Positions 24,083 through 36,553 of a stretch of DNA of 64,000 nt are shown in pieces. Origin of the DNA: Tetrahymena elliotti 4EA (lineage: Eukaryota; Ciliophora; Oligohymenophorea; Hymenostomatida; Tetrahymenidae); the NCBI GenBank assembly GCA_000231825.2, contig JH720346.1, forward strand, positions 321,260 through 385,259, in the 5' to 3' direction. The translations under genes and the position numbers were made by a program. Each line of letters starts with the position of its first letter. Position 1 is the first letter of the stretch. The notes under the pieces were generated by a model that searched no databases, was not told where the DNA came from, and saw only the letters and a list, made by a program, of their open reading frames with translations.

Positions 24083-25351
24083 ATGAAATACCAAGCAAAG
24101 CTTTTTTTAGTTTTGCTGCTTGCTTTAAGCATTTGTAGAGCAGTTCCTATGCTCAGAAAATAAACTAATTTGCAATAGCATTTAACTCCTGGATTGAATT
24201 TAAAAAATAGATAAATCTAAATTCTAATATAAGATGCTTATGATGACTATGCTGAAGAATTAGCAGAAGATCCTTTTCCTGAACCACCTTAAGATGAGAA
24301 AACTGAATAATCTGCTTATTAATAAGATCTTACATCACCTGTATTTATTCCTCCTGGAAACGAAAAACCTTAATTGACAGAAGATTAAACAAATTTATAA
24401 AATACTTCTGAAAATGAAGAAAATCCTCCAAGTGATGACAATTACGCTTAAAACGAAGAAGATATTTAAACTGATGTAGAATAAGATGATTAAACTAGTT
24501 TGGAATCAAATTAAAATGTGAATGAAGAAGAACCAGATACTCTTTCATCTGGTACAAATATTTCAGAAGAAGATTAGACTAAAATAAATAATGTTTTTGG
24601 AGGTGATACAAGTTTATCAAAAACTGATATTGATGAGGCAAATATTTAACATGAACAGAATGGTTTAGCAGTAACAACAGATTTGGAATAAGATAAAAAT
24701 AAGGATGAAGAAGAAGCTGATACTCTTTTATCTGGATCAAATCTTGCCTTAGATGCTATTAATGATACAATTCATGGTGAAACTGATTTTTCTTCTGAAA
24801 GTGTTGGCTCTGGTAGTAATTAAGATTAAAGTGAAGCTTTTTCAGGAGACTCTACTTTAAGTTAATAAGAAGTTTAGGCAAGTGGAATTTAACAAAATTA
24901 GAATGGATAAGAGGTTGAAAGTAATATTGTCTAAAAAACAGAAGAAGAGCAGGAAACTGCTCTTACTGGAAGCTCCATTGTAACCAATGCTATCAATCAA
25001 ATTATTGATGCATAAGCAGATGATTCTTAGGGTTCATAGAGTGATTAGTCACCTTAAGGAGATAATGATTAAATTTTAAGTCAAGAAGCTCCTGAGAGCT
25101 AAACCTAGAATTTAGAAAGCAATAATGCTGTAGATGGCGATTTATCTTCAGGAAATTAAAATGAATAGGATTAGTAAGCTTTCTTTTCTCAAACAGGATT
25201 AAATGATTACTAATCTGAAGAAGAAATACAAGAAAATGAATCTTATCTAAATGGTGGTGCTATTGCACAACATGCAGCTGATGAACTATAACAAAAAGAA
25301 TAAGAAATAATCTCATTCGAAGAATAAAAAGAAAATTCTATATTTAATTGA
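24083..25351 (+). CDS. Secreted, very acidic Ser/Gln/Glu-rich protein, 422 aa
   Basis: This is a single uninterrupted frame of 423 codons including TGA. Residues 1-19 form a classic signal peptide (MKYQAKLFLVLLLALSICRA), and no other membrane segment follows. The mature part is low in complexity and rich in Glu, Asp, Gln, Ser, Thr and Asn. It contains three related units: EEEPDTLSSGTNIS, EEEADTLLSGSNLALDAIN and EEQETALTGSSIVTNAINQ. No Cys occurs after the signal region, and no catalytic domain is seen. Acidic secreted proteins of this kind could be Ca2+-binding cargo of secretory granules (mucocysts) or surface material, but that is inference. The gene stands alone, with a convergent tRNA gene 140 bp downstream. 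Confidence 0.85.
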
Positions 25352-25490
25352 TATAACTTTAAAAATGAATAAAATTATTTTATATTAATTATTTGAATGT
25401 TAGTTTCTTGTTACTTCTTTTATGTCTAAATTTTTATTTTCAAAATATGTTTTTTTTATTTAAATCTTGTTTAAAAATATAATAAAAAAT

Positions 25491-25560
25491 GCACCGACCG
25501 GGAATCGAACCCGGGTCAAAGCGATGGCAACGCTCTATTCTACCACTAAACCATCGGTGC
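25491..25560 (-). tRNA. tRNA-Gly (anticodon GCC)
   Basis: The minus strand folds as a full cloverleaf. The acceptor stem is GCACCGA/TCGGTGC. The D arm contains the A-box-like TGGTTTAGTGGTAGA. The anticodon stem GAGCG/CGCTT carries the loop TTGCCAT (anticodon GCC). The T arm CCGGG-TTCGATT-CCCGG carries the B box. Downstream on the minus strand (25485-25490) a run of six T can stop RNA polymerase III. CCA is not encoded, as is normal for eukaryotes. Confidence 0.97.
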
Positions 25561-25634
25561 TTACGATAAATAACTTAGAGTATGAAAAGAACAAATTTTG
25601 TCAAAAATATAAAATTTAAAACAAAATACCAAAA

Positions 25635-25680
25635 GGCATCAGCTGGGAATTGAGCCTGGTACATTAAGCATGAAGTTCAA
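25635..25680 (-). pseudogene. Possible 3'-half tRNA remnant
   Basis: On the minus strand the sequence ends ...ACCAGGCTCAATTCCCAGC-TGATGCC. This looks like a T arm with loop CTCAATT plus the 3' acceptor strand. The T stem has two mismatches, and no matching 5' acceptor strand or D arm is present. A CAT-containing stretch sits where an anticodon loop might be. It lies 75 bp from the intact tRNA-Gly. It is either a decayed tRNA copy or chance. Confidence 0.35.
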
Positions 25681-26180
25681 TAAATTTTTGCATTAAAATA
25701 TACATGATTTAAAGATATTATTTTTGTTGATTACTAAGATATTTTAAATACAACTTTTGTATTTTTTTTTGAAGCATTTAATAAGAATTTAATAAGGGCA
25801 ATCAATCAGTACTAACTGCAACTTAAAGTGAAGATTGGTTTAAATAAAATAAAAAATAGTGTTAATTTTCATATAATTTGAATCTGGTCTCAAAAAAAGA
25901 TTTGAGTTAGTAATAAATTATGATGACAATTTACATTATTGAAGATAAAAAATTAAGATCGATTGATAGTAAATTACAAAAAATTTGAAAAATAATGCCA
26001 AACTTTTAATATTTTTCTAAAAGGAAAGAAAATATGCCCTTGGTAAAAGAAAATTATGTTTTTGTAGAAGAGAGTGCCTTTTTCTTACAAAAAATATTAT
26101 AATTTTGGTGATTCACCAAACATATTAAATTTGTAATTAATAAAAACAAGAAAAAAGTCTAATTAATTAATAATTTAATT
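25681..26180. other. AT-rich spacer upstream of channel gene A, nothing recognised
   Basis: I see no coding signal and no notable repeat. The stretch probably holds the promoter of the channel gene starting at 26181. Confidence 0.5.
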
Positions 26181-29100
26181 ATGATGGCAGATCTAAAAAA
26201 AATGAATTCAGAAACAATGAATACATCTATTAAATTTGAAAATAACCAGCTGGTTTAAATACCGCTGAATTAATTGGAAGATGATAATGTTGCTGATTTG
26301 TGGAAGGGAGGTATTGAGAGAAAGGCTTTTATTGATAATTTAAATAGTTGTATAGGATTCACTGGAATTAACTTGAGAAAAGAAGATGACTTTTAAGATC
26401 TAGAGAGTTAGTAGTAATAAAATGAATAATTTTCAAGAATGATTACTTTTGAGTAAAATTAAAAGCCTTAAGAAATTAAAGAAAATTAAGTTTTTAATAT
26501 GAAAACAATAGAATATTTCAAAGAAAATGATTCATTATATGACTAGATTCAATTTTCTCAAAATGCTGAGTTTCTAAATCAGAGCAGCAAATCTATGCAT
26601 AATACTGTTGGAAATGAAAGAACTAAATTAAAAAATACTCTTTCTAATTATGAAAAAACCCTTGAATTCAACAATACGAATTTTTTAGAAGAAAATAATG
26701 AGATAATATCAAATGCTTAGCAGTACAATAAAAATAGGACATCATCTTATGAAAATTTATCATAATTTTTACATCGAAATCAAATAAACCCTCTAAAATT
26801 TAATAATCGCTAAAATAACAATGATATTTATGAGAATACATTATCTTCCCACACAAGTAAAAGCATGAACATTCACAACATAATTGTTTAATTCTAAAAA
26901 AATATCAAAGAGAGTAAATTCGAAACTGAAATTTAAGATTCTAGCCCTGTAACCTACAAATCTAACTTCTTAAAAAGATTATATTTTGTCCTAAAGTTTC
27001 TAAAAAAAATTAAATTTAATGTAACAAAATTTACACAATCACATAATTAGTGTGAAATGAATTATCTACTTACCTATTCATTCATTCATTCAAAATTTTC
27101 ATATATAAAATAGGTATTAGTAAGAAGTATAGGTCACATTTAAAATGGATTTTCTCATTTGATTGATGACTATGCATCTCACATTGATAATAAGCAAGAT
27201 AAATCATATATCGTTCTTAAAGTAGAATATTTGTTGAGCAAAATCCAAGTATTTTAATAAGACAGCTTTGGAATCATAATATGGGAATTTATTTAGTTCA
27301 TAACTATCCTCATTTAATCAATTTGGATTCCTATGAAAAAGATTTTTATGATTAACTACTAAGAATTTGATGATGGATTGTTTTAATTTTCATCATTTAT
27401 TTTCGCTTTGTCTATTTTAGTAAGATTTAATACTTCAGTATATTATTAAGGAAATCTAGCTACTGATAGAAAAGAAATAGCCAAAAGATATTTAAAAGCA
27501 AGCTTTATTTTAGATTTCACAACTACTATTATATTAATTATATCAAGTCATATTAATGACTCAACTGTATTGCCTCTAATTATACTTAGACTCTACTAAT
27601 TACCTTCTATTGAAAAAAAAATTAAAACAGCTCTTATTATGAGGTAAAAAAATCAACTAATTTAATTAACTTACATAGATCTCAAAATTACTTTTTATCC
27701 ACATCATCATAACTAAATCTAAATTTTTTATTGATTAATTTTTTTAATAATATGAAAAAATTTAATATGAAAAATTTGTCTCTTAAATCAGATTATTAAT
27801 CTTTCTTATGATGATTTACTTACACAAGCTAATTTTCTGATTTACTTACACAAGCTAATTTTCTGATTAAACAATTTATAAAAATATAATTATAGATAGT
27901 AAATGTTCAAGACAGAGTATGAGCTGATCAAGTTAATTGGATTACTTCTTTTGGTTGCACATTTTATAGCTTGTGGGTTTTTTTATGTTGGTACTGCAAG
28001 TTCAGGCGAATAGAGTTGGATTTATAAAAATAATTTGCAAGAATAAGGATGGTCACTGAAATATTTAGATAGTTTATATTTTTCAGTAATTACAATGATT
28101 ACAATAGGTTATGGTGATATAACTCCAATCAGTCCATACGAAAAGATTTATGTGATGTGTATAACATTTGTAGGATGTGGGTTATTCGCTTATTCAATCA
28201 ATGCAATAGGAGAAATCATTCGTTCTAATTTTTAGAAATAAGAATCTTTCTTGTAAATCAGAACATTCTTTCAAAAGCTTACTTTTATTAATTTTAATAA
28301 ATTATTTAGGATATAGTAATAGGATGTTTTAAATTATCTTTAGAAAAGACAAATAAGCAAATAATTGATGCTTAAAGTAATTAAATAACTAGAATATATA
28401 CACAAGCATGAAAAATACTAAAATGGAGAGTATGCATTGTAAAAGCTGAATGAGCCTCTCCAAAACGAAGTCAAAATTTAATTTTATGGAAAAATTATAA
28501 AATCAAACAAGATATTTTCAAAAGTATTTTCTTAATAATTTTTGAATAAATTGGCTCTCATCATGAAAGATGTTTAGTAAATTTAATAAGATATTTAGAT
28601 CAATTTTAAATAGCATTTTTAAAATAAAAATAAGGCTCTATCCAAACGAAACAGTTATTAAAAAGGGAGAATACAATGATAAAATTCTTTTTATTTATCA
28701 AGGATTAGTAAATCAAGTATTTGAGAGAGACCAAAATGATTATACAATTTAATAATTTAAGGTACTAATTAGTTTTAAGCTTCTATTCTCAAATCTTAAT
28801 TAATTAATTAATCAAAACAGGCGGGAAGCTTACTCAATTTTAGATAATTCGTATTACAAAAATAATCAGAAAACACTTATAAAAGTGTAAATATTTGTAC
28901 ATTAGTCTACTGTGAATACAATCAATTCAAAGAGTTACTTTAAACATTTAAGGAAGATTATGTAAATTTTTTGTTAAAAATCAAGAAAATAATTCCACTC
29001 ATTCATTCATTTTTATAATATAAAAAGGAAAAATTTTACAAATTAAAAGATCTTTTTTTGTAAGATATTAAAAATGACATCTATTAATCTTAGAAATGCA

Positions 29101-30410
29101 ATTGTTGTAATCAATTTTCACATGAAACATATAAATGTTCTTGCTTATGTATAGTACCTCAAAAAGATGTCATCATTAAAAGATATATTTTTCCTTACAT
29201 TCAAGCTAGAGATCACTCATTTACGAGGAGTATAACTCATGTAATTAATAATAAATATATTATGTATTGCTTAATTAAAATTAAATATATAAATAGAAAA
29301 CTACTTTGAAGTATCTTAAAGAAAATAAAACATCTTTGAAAGAGTTCAGAATCTTTAAAATTCTTTAAGAATAGAAGGAGGATATAGAATAGATATTTTA
29401 GTAAGGAGATATTGAGTCTCTTTATGAATGTGATGATTATTATTTTTATCAAAGAGTCCCTATAATTAAAAATGTAATCTAAGAAGATTAAATAAAACTT
29501 AGTGGTGTAGATATAGAAGAAGATAACTTATTTAATGATAAATACAATCAGCCAAGTCTTACTTCAGTAGATCAATCTATTATTGCTAATGCGTAAGTTA
29601 CCTCCTAATAGTTAGCCACATAAAAAAACAAGCTACCTATAAAATAAGAAGAAAGTTAATTAGAAAATTTTAACAGTAAATCATATTTTAAAATTTTAAC
29701 AAAGACTATTAACATATTTTATTTAAGATAAAATTAGAATTTCTTAACGTTATTTATCTTATCTAGAAAATCATAAATAATCAAACAAAGAAGTGGCTAC
29801 TTTACCAGAAATGTAAATTAATATTTATCTTTTCACAAAATAATTATATCTTAAAAGTGAATAGGTTTTTGATTAGAGCCCATTAAAAAAGAACAGTATT
29901 GATTTAGAATAAAAAAGAATAAAATTAAGTTAATTATAATTAGAAGAGGAAGTGATAAATAAATAAAAGAATTCTGAACAAACTTACTCTTAATCAACTC
30001 AAGAAGGAAGAATACCACAATAATCTTCTTTTAGATAACTTAAAAATCTTTAAGCTAATATTAAAGTTAATTCACCAAAAGTCCCCAAACCTGGGGCGCT
30101 TCTCCAAGAATAAAATACCCTAAATTTTGATAAAAGAATAAAAATTCAAAATGTAATAGCCTAAGAAGATTCATCAGAAATTTTGGATGTTTTTGTTAAT
30201 GAATTCGATAAAATGAAAGAATACAAGATTTATTTCCCTCACAATAACTATTCCTATGTATTAAATAATTTAAAAAAGACCTGCAATACCTTAAATATAA
30301 AATAAAAGACATCAATATACAAAAAAAGATAATCAATAAGAATGAAATAAAACAGTAAAAACACTTCTACCACTTTCAAGAATAATAATATATTCACTTT
30401 TGTCTCTTGA
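26181..30410 (+). CDS. Cyclic-nucleotide-binding K+ channel A (six-TM, CNG/HCN/EAG superfamily)
   Basis: The start MMADLKKMNSETM opens a long polar N-terminus of about 270 residues, ending KSNFLKRLYFVLKFLKKIKF before S1. The S2-S3 stretch has RFNTSVYYQGN and DRKEIAKRYLKASFILDFTT. S4 is weakly charged (IILRLYQLPSIEKKIKTA). S5 reads LLLLVAHFIACGFFYVG. The pore YFSVITMITIGYGDITP has its K+ filter at 28107-28118, and S6 reads CGLFAYSINAIGEII. A C-linker follows (about 28320-28560), then a cyclic-nucleotide-binding domain (RLYPNETVIKKGEYNDKILF). A Cys/His motif CNCCNQFSHETYKCSC lies near 29095, and a CDDYYFYQRVP segment near 29425. The C-terminus is MKEYKIYFPHNNY...NNLKK plus a short tail, ending at TGA 30408. 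About five introns are visible. It should act in the plasma or ciliary membrane as a K+-selective channel gated or modulated by cyclic nucleotides. Confidence 0.9.
27812..27863. repeat. Perfect 26-bp tandem duplication in an intron of channel A
   Basis: A 26-bp unit containing TTTACTTACACAAGCTAATT occurs twice, head to tail, with no mismatch. It lies in the intron between the S4 exon and the exon that encodes S5 and the pore. Confidence 0.95.
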
Positions 30411-32023
30411 TAGAAGAAATTAATTATCCTATTGTGCATAAAACTTTATTGATTAAATAAAATATTCTTTCTTTCTTTCACCTTTCAGAATTAATAAATT
30501 AAAATTGATTTAGAATTTTTTTCATACAAAACTTACAAACATTAAAAAATAAAAAATTAATTACACATAATCTTTATATACTAAATTTTGATCGAGTAAA
30601 TGTTAATAATAAAAATAATTAATTAATTTAATCAGTAAAAATATATCCTTTGTACAGCCATTATAATACAAATAAATAAAACTCCTAAATACTTTGCATC
30701 TTCTTCATAAAAATTATATTTTTTTAAAGAAAATCTTCTCAATTACTAAGCAAAATTTCCTAGAAATACTTATTTATATAAATATTGTTTAGTCGAAATA
30801 GAAAGAAAGGAAGAAATGAATTGCAACCAACATGTTAATAATTTCATAGAATTTTCATTATTTATTTTTGTAAAGTTAATAGATTTAATAAGAAAAATGA
30901 TGTTTAATCATAACCTACATTTTTTTGAAAAAGTCGTAACTAAAATATTATTTCTGAAATATTTTTTTCAGATAAAATAATTAATTTGAAATAATTGACA
31001 ATAGGATGAAATGATTAATTAGAAAAACTTGCTGAATACATATGTATTTATCTTTTGAAATTAAATAGATATAATATCAATAATTTAAATAAAATATAAA
31101 TTCTTTATTTTTCCTTTCTTCATTCATTATCCAACAAAGATTAATTCTGTAAGCAATCAGACTATTTATTACGTTTTTATTTATGATACTGGTTAACAAA
31201 GAAAATAAAAAGAGTAATAGAATATTAAAGTTAAAAAGTTATTTTCTCATTAATTAGATTATTTTTATTGAAAATTTATCTTTCATTGTTTGTTAGTTTT
31301 TATTTACTTTATGCATTTAAAAAAAGTTTTTTATAAATGCATAGATTTTTTAAAATGATCATTCATGAAAAGTAAAATACTGAAATAAATAAATAGATAT
31401 TAATAAATCAAAAAGGATGAGTGCATTTATTTCTACCATTTTCATGAGAAATTTATTATTAATTTAATTACTCTGCATATGTATTCTATTTGTATGTAGC
31501 CTTTAGTAAGGCAGTACCCTAGGGTACTATATATATATATAATTTAATACAAAATTAAAAAATAAATAAATGCTAATAATATTTAGATTCAGATTGATGC
31601 TTTTTAACTAATGTTATGCCAAAAAATTAAGATGTCTCATTAGAAGTAAAAGTTTAATGAGGAGATATTACATGAATTAGATTGTAGTTAAGTGGAGATT
31701 TATTAGTTTGTTAACTTTCTTTTGTGCTGTTTGTTATTTTTAATTTTCTTAGTAATCTAAAAATATAAGAACATATATAAATGAGGAAGATGAATTGAAA
31801 AAATAATTAAATTATTATATTTCTAATTTATTTGCTTCTGTGCTTTGTTTTTTAATTGGCAAAAAAGCTTTTTTAATTAGAAATAAGAACTAACTTTTCA
31901 CTGATAAAAAGATTGAGTATTAAAAAGTAACATAAATAATTCATCATTAACTGAAAGATGAAATAAGAACTTTTTTAGTCTTTATCAGAACAAAAATTTA
32001 GTAGATTAGAGTAAAGTTCATAG
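30411..32023. other. Spacer between channel genes A and B
   Basis: The stretch is AT-rich and holds the 16-bp palindrome listed separately. An open frame of 121 codons at 31672-32037 with two hydrophobic stretches overlaps the start of channel B by 14 nt. I do not accept it as a gene, because TGA is the only stop and such lengths arise by chance. Confidence 0.45.
31513..31528. repeat. Perfect 16-bp palindrome AGTACCCTAGGGTACT
   Basis: The sequence equals its own reverse complement and has eight G/C in 16 bases, within a spacer that is nearly pure AT. It is directly followed by (AT)n. It could be a protein-binding site. Nothing more can be said. Confidence 0.8.
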
Positions 32024-32569
32024 ATGAAGAAAGATGAAGAATTAACATTTTATCAGGATTATTGTTCTGACTCCGATCTCAAAAAAAGGTCGGTATTTAT
32101 GAACGACAAGTATCATTAAAATAAAAACCATGGATCCTTAAACTAAATTAAAATGAAATTAGAAAGTGAATAAGAAATTTAAATTCCTTCTAATCAGGAA
32201 ATTAAATAACATTTTGAATTTAATTTGATTTATCCTAGTATTGAGAAAACCAAATTGAATGCTGAGGATTCCAGTTCATTAAAAAGAGTTAGTATCTCTA
32301 AAAAGGATCTAAGTGGAAATGATTGTGGAGACTCTAATTTTTTTGATCATTCTAATGAAAATAATTTGGCAGAAATATCATTAGATGATAAATAAAATAT
32401 GAGGAAAAAAACATCATAAGCAGAAGGAGATACAGAATTCAATAGAAAATTAAGCATTAAGCCAATTCAAATAACAGAAGTAGATATTAAGACATTTAAG
32501 TAAAACAGCAATTAGCAAATGTAGACTAATTATCCTCAAAACACTGGTAGAAGAAATAATACTATTTTA

Positions 32570-32605
<36 letters not shown>

Positions 32606-35600
32606 AATTAAATTAAGAACAATTTTTTGAAAAGATTGTACTATGTTGTCCGTTTTTTTAAGAAAATGAAGTTCAGCGTATTCTTTTTATTCATTTCTTT
32701 ATATACCTATTATCCATTTTTAGATTTTTAACAAATTTATTTCATTAGTTCTACTATTCTATTTAATTCATCCTTTTATTAAAGGCATCTGTAAGAAATA
32801 TTGCTAATTTGTAACAACGCTATTTTAAATTAATCAATGACGTCTCCTTTGTTTAGCAAAATATTAAAAAAGTTAAGATTTTTGGCACTAAATCACTACC
32901 TAATTTTTTATTAAATTTTCACCTATTTGAACAAGATGGCATTTTCATGATATTATTTTAGATACTTGAGCTGATGGTTATTCTATTGCAAATATTTTGG
33001 TTTCCTTTGTAACTGAGTTTTCAAATGCAACCAAGTGTATTTTTGGATGTTTTGCTATCTTAGGTCTCTATTGTTATATTTGTATTTTCTATAATTGCAA
33101 GATTTAATACAGCAGTTTATATTGATGGTAATATTGTTGAAAGTAGAAAAATTATAGCTAAAAAATATTTAACAGGCTCACTAACAATTGATGTAATAAC
33201 CACACTCGCTTTAATATTTTAAAATTAAGATAATTAATAAATTTTAATATATTTAATTATCCTCAGGCTTCCTTAAATAATTAACCTAGAAAGTGATGTC
33301 AAATCATCTCTTGTAACTAAGTAATTCTCTTAATAATTATATCTATTACATTAAATATTTTTCTTCAATAGCAAACTTTCTAAATTGAAAAGATATTTTA
33401 TTTTAAATTAAATTTCTATTGATGTAAATCTTCATCTAACCAAACCCCTCCAAATTTTTTACTTTCTTTTTTTATTTCTTTTCTATTTGCAATTTTGATA
33501 ATGTTTGTGCTAATTAGTATTAAAGGGGTAAAAATATGAGGATTTTTAGTAAATAACATATTTTAAATAATTTATTTTTTTTAGAAAATAGTAATACTTA
33601 ACCTGTTATGAACTAATAAAATTAGTTGTGTTTGTCTTGTTTGTAGCACACTTTTGTGCTTGTGGATTTTATTTTGTTGGAAATTAAGGAGATCATAGCT
33701 CAAGTTGGATAGAAAATAAAGGGTTTAATAGCTATACAATTGAATAATTGTACGTTACATGTCTTTATTATGCAATTATTACAATGAATACTGTTGGATA
33801 TGGAGATATTGTTCCTGCTAATACAAGTGAGAGAATATTTGTACTCATAATGGTTATCTTTAGCTGTGGAGTTTTTGGGTATTCTATTAATACAATAGGT
33901 GAAATTATAAGATAATCTCAATAAAACTATGAATCCTTTAAGTAAATTATTTTTTATCATATTAAATTCTTAATAAAATCTACTCCTTAAAGAGTTTAGT
34001 AAAAGCATGTTCTCAATTATTTGAGCTAAAGATAAGTGTCTAAATAGCTTACTATCAAAGTCATAAGACAGCTTGAATACATTATTAGCTAAGAGACTTT
34101 TAATTAAGGAAAATATGTTCTTGATAAACTAAATGATTCTTTAAAGGAAGAAGTGAAAAGTGAGTGTTTTGGAAAAGTCATTATCAACAATAAGCATTTT
34201 AAAAAAATATTCTCAAAATAATTCTTAATGAAATTAAGCTTGCTCATGAAGGATATTAAGTTAATTTTTTCAATTATTATATTATCTAAATTAATTTTTA
34301 TATATAGTTTGTATCCCAATGAAATACTTTAGAAAAAGGGGACTAGCCCTAATAGACTTTATTTTGTTTATCAAGGTACAATAAATATTGTATTTTAATC
34401 AGAAAAAGATGCAGTTATTGAAGAAATCAGTGTAAAATATAGTATTTCATAAAGATATCAAAATGAATTTTTATTGATTTATATTTATTTAGGCTGGAAA
34501 TATTGTTGGATTTAATAACTTTTTTTGCTAGATGCAGTATCAATGCACTTTAAAAAGTATGAATGTAGCCAGTCTGTTTTATTGTGAATTTGAAGATTTC
34601 AGAGAACTTCTCGACCATTTCCCTGATGATAAAGTATTGAACGTTCATTCATTCATTAATTAATTATGAATAAGGTTTTTTTATGAATAAAATTTTTAAA
34701 TAAAAGGAAAAATTTTATCTTATTCGTGATATAATAATGCAAAATATTAGTAGTAATACATTCTCTTAAGAGCAGTGTAATTGTTGCAAGTAGTATACCC
34801 ACTTAACTTATACCTGTCCTTGCCTATCAGTAATTCCAAACAGAGATCTTATAGTATAAAGGTATTCGTTTTCAGCAATTTAACATAGAGAAATCTTTCA
34901 AAGAAAATCAAAAAAAGTAAAAATAATATTTAAAAACTGTATAAGAAAGTTGAATTTATTTTTGAATGAAACAGTATAATAATTTATGTAACAGTCTCCA
35001 TAATAAAGTCCAAATAAAAGAGTTTAGATTTGAGTATATTGTAAAAAATTAAGCTAATGAGATAGATTAAACTATATTGTAACTAGATAGAAAGTTTATT
35101 TGTAGTTGGGACGACAAAGAGTTTTTAAAAAAGATACCACAAATTAAATTACAACACATTCAAGAGTTCAAAAAAAAAGTATTTGAAGAAAGCAATGATC
35201 TAATATAAGAAGAGGATGAGTTTGATTCTCAAGATGAGGAGGAGGAAGAAGAATTAGAAACAAACTAAGATGGAATAACAAGTTCTGCTAATAATAGGGC
35301 AATTCAATCAAATTTAGATTAATTTTTGAAAAAAGCTGATGAAATTTCTATTTAAAAATAACTCAAAGAAGAAAACATTGTTGAATCTTCTCTTGAAAAT
35401 TATAAAGAAAAACGTAAGATTTATTTTATTTTGTTTAAGGAATCTTTGCTATTTATTCTTTTGCCTTTAATAATAATAATAATAATAAAAGCATAAAGAA
35501 ATTCTACAATTTAATTTATGAATGACAGTAAAAGAAGGTTAACTTTATAGAATATAGAAGAGTAATATTAAATTCTTTTTTGAATGCAATTGAAATAATA

Positions 35601-36553
35601 TTTTTATTTATAAAAGAGAAAATATGCAAGACTCTATTGAGATCAATATAAATGCTAATAAAAAAATGAAAAAATAACATAGAAGTACAGAATATTAAGA
35701 ATCTTAAGGTTCTGCTATTGATATTTATATGAGCTCTAAAAATTTAAATAGCAAATAAGAAATACAACAATAAGGGAATTCTACTCTTATGAACAATATA
35801 GGAAGCTAAATGAGTGGATTTACTCCTTCTATAAATACTGGGTATATACCTTCCCAACAATCTAATTATGCACACTATTCTAATAAAAAAGTAAGAAGGA
35901 AATCTCAATCAGGTTAATAACTTTAATCTTAGCAACAACAAACATCCTAGCATTAAAATTAACCAATTTAATAATAGCTTATATTTTAATAGTAGTAGCT
36001 TTAATAGCTTACTTAAATTGCTTAACAACAATAACTCATACAAGGTGTTAATCCTACATAATAGAGTTTGACTAATTTGTTGTATACGTTAGCTAGCAGT
36101 CCTAATATAAAGCCAAGAATTTCTACATTCAATTAACCAAATCTAAATAACTTTGCAAGTTAGTAAATCAATTAGAATATGTTGAATTTAATGTAAATTA
36201 GCTAAGGAGGAACTCTGATTCCAGGTACTCTAGGTTATACAAGCTATTAGACTAAAACTTTTGATTAGTACACACGTGATAATTAAATTCTTGAAAATAT
36301 GAGTCCTTTTGAGAATTAATTTGATAAATAAAAAGACTACAAAGTTTATTTCCCACTTTTTAACATGGAAAAAGTACTTCAGAATATCAAAAGAAAGTTT
36401 TTAGTTCTGCGTAATAAAATCCCTAAAAAAAGATTGGATTTCTTATTTGATGACACTTGCTCCTAAAGAAGAAAAACTAAAAAATCTACTGTTGGAGCTT
36501 GTACTATAAATAAAAATAACTCAAAATTACTAAGAAGCAGCAATTTTTAATGA
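32024..36553 (+). CDS. Cyclic-nucleotide-binding K+ channel B (six-TM), paralogue of A
   Basis: The start MKKDEELTFYQDYCSDSD opens a polar N-terminus, then 12 consecutive TAG-encoded Gln (32570-32605), then NNFLKRLYYVVRFFKKMKFS, matching the pre-S1 block of A. S2-S3 reads ARFNTAVYIDGN...SRKIIAKKYLTGS, and S4 reads LIILRLPQIINLESDVKSS. S5 reads VLFVAHFCACGFYFVG. The pore is AIITMNTVGYGDIVP (filter 33796-33807), and S6 reads CGVFGYSINTIGEII. A C-linker and a cyclic-nucleotide-binding domain (SLYPNEILQKKGTSPNRLYF) follow. Then come CNCCKQYTHLTYTCPC near 34780, SWDDKEFLKKIP near 35110, an acidic stretch, a Gln/Asn-rich tail and the C-terminal block FDKQKDYKVYFPLFNMEKV. It stops at TGA 36551. It has the same domain order as A and D. 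Confidence 0.9.
32570..32605 (+). repeat. (TAG)12 microsatellite coding for polyglutamine
   Basis: Twelve perfect TAG triplets stand in frame in the N-terminal exon of channel B and are read as Gln. A conventional code would read twelve stops in a row. Flanking codons are TTA on the left and AAT-TAA-ATT on the right. Confidence 0.95.

Noticed and set aside
31528..31545. (AT)n run as a possible origin or telomere-related signal
   Set aside because: It is short and ordinary for this genome. No GGGGTT repeats or other telomere sequence occur in the window.
31672..32037. Open frame of 121 codons with two hydrophobic stretches upstream of channel B
   Set aside because: It overlaps the channel start by 14 nt. 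With TGA as the only stop, frames of this length are common by chance in AT-rich DNA. No partner or motif supports it.
33700..34319. Minus-strand open frames across the channel B pore and C-linker
   Set aside because: The plus strand reads as clear channel protein (GYGD pore, S6, C-linker) there, so the antisense frames are shadows.
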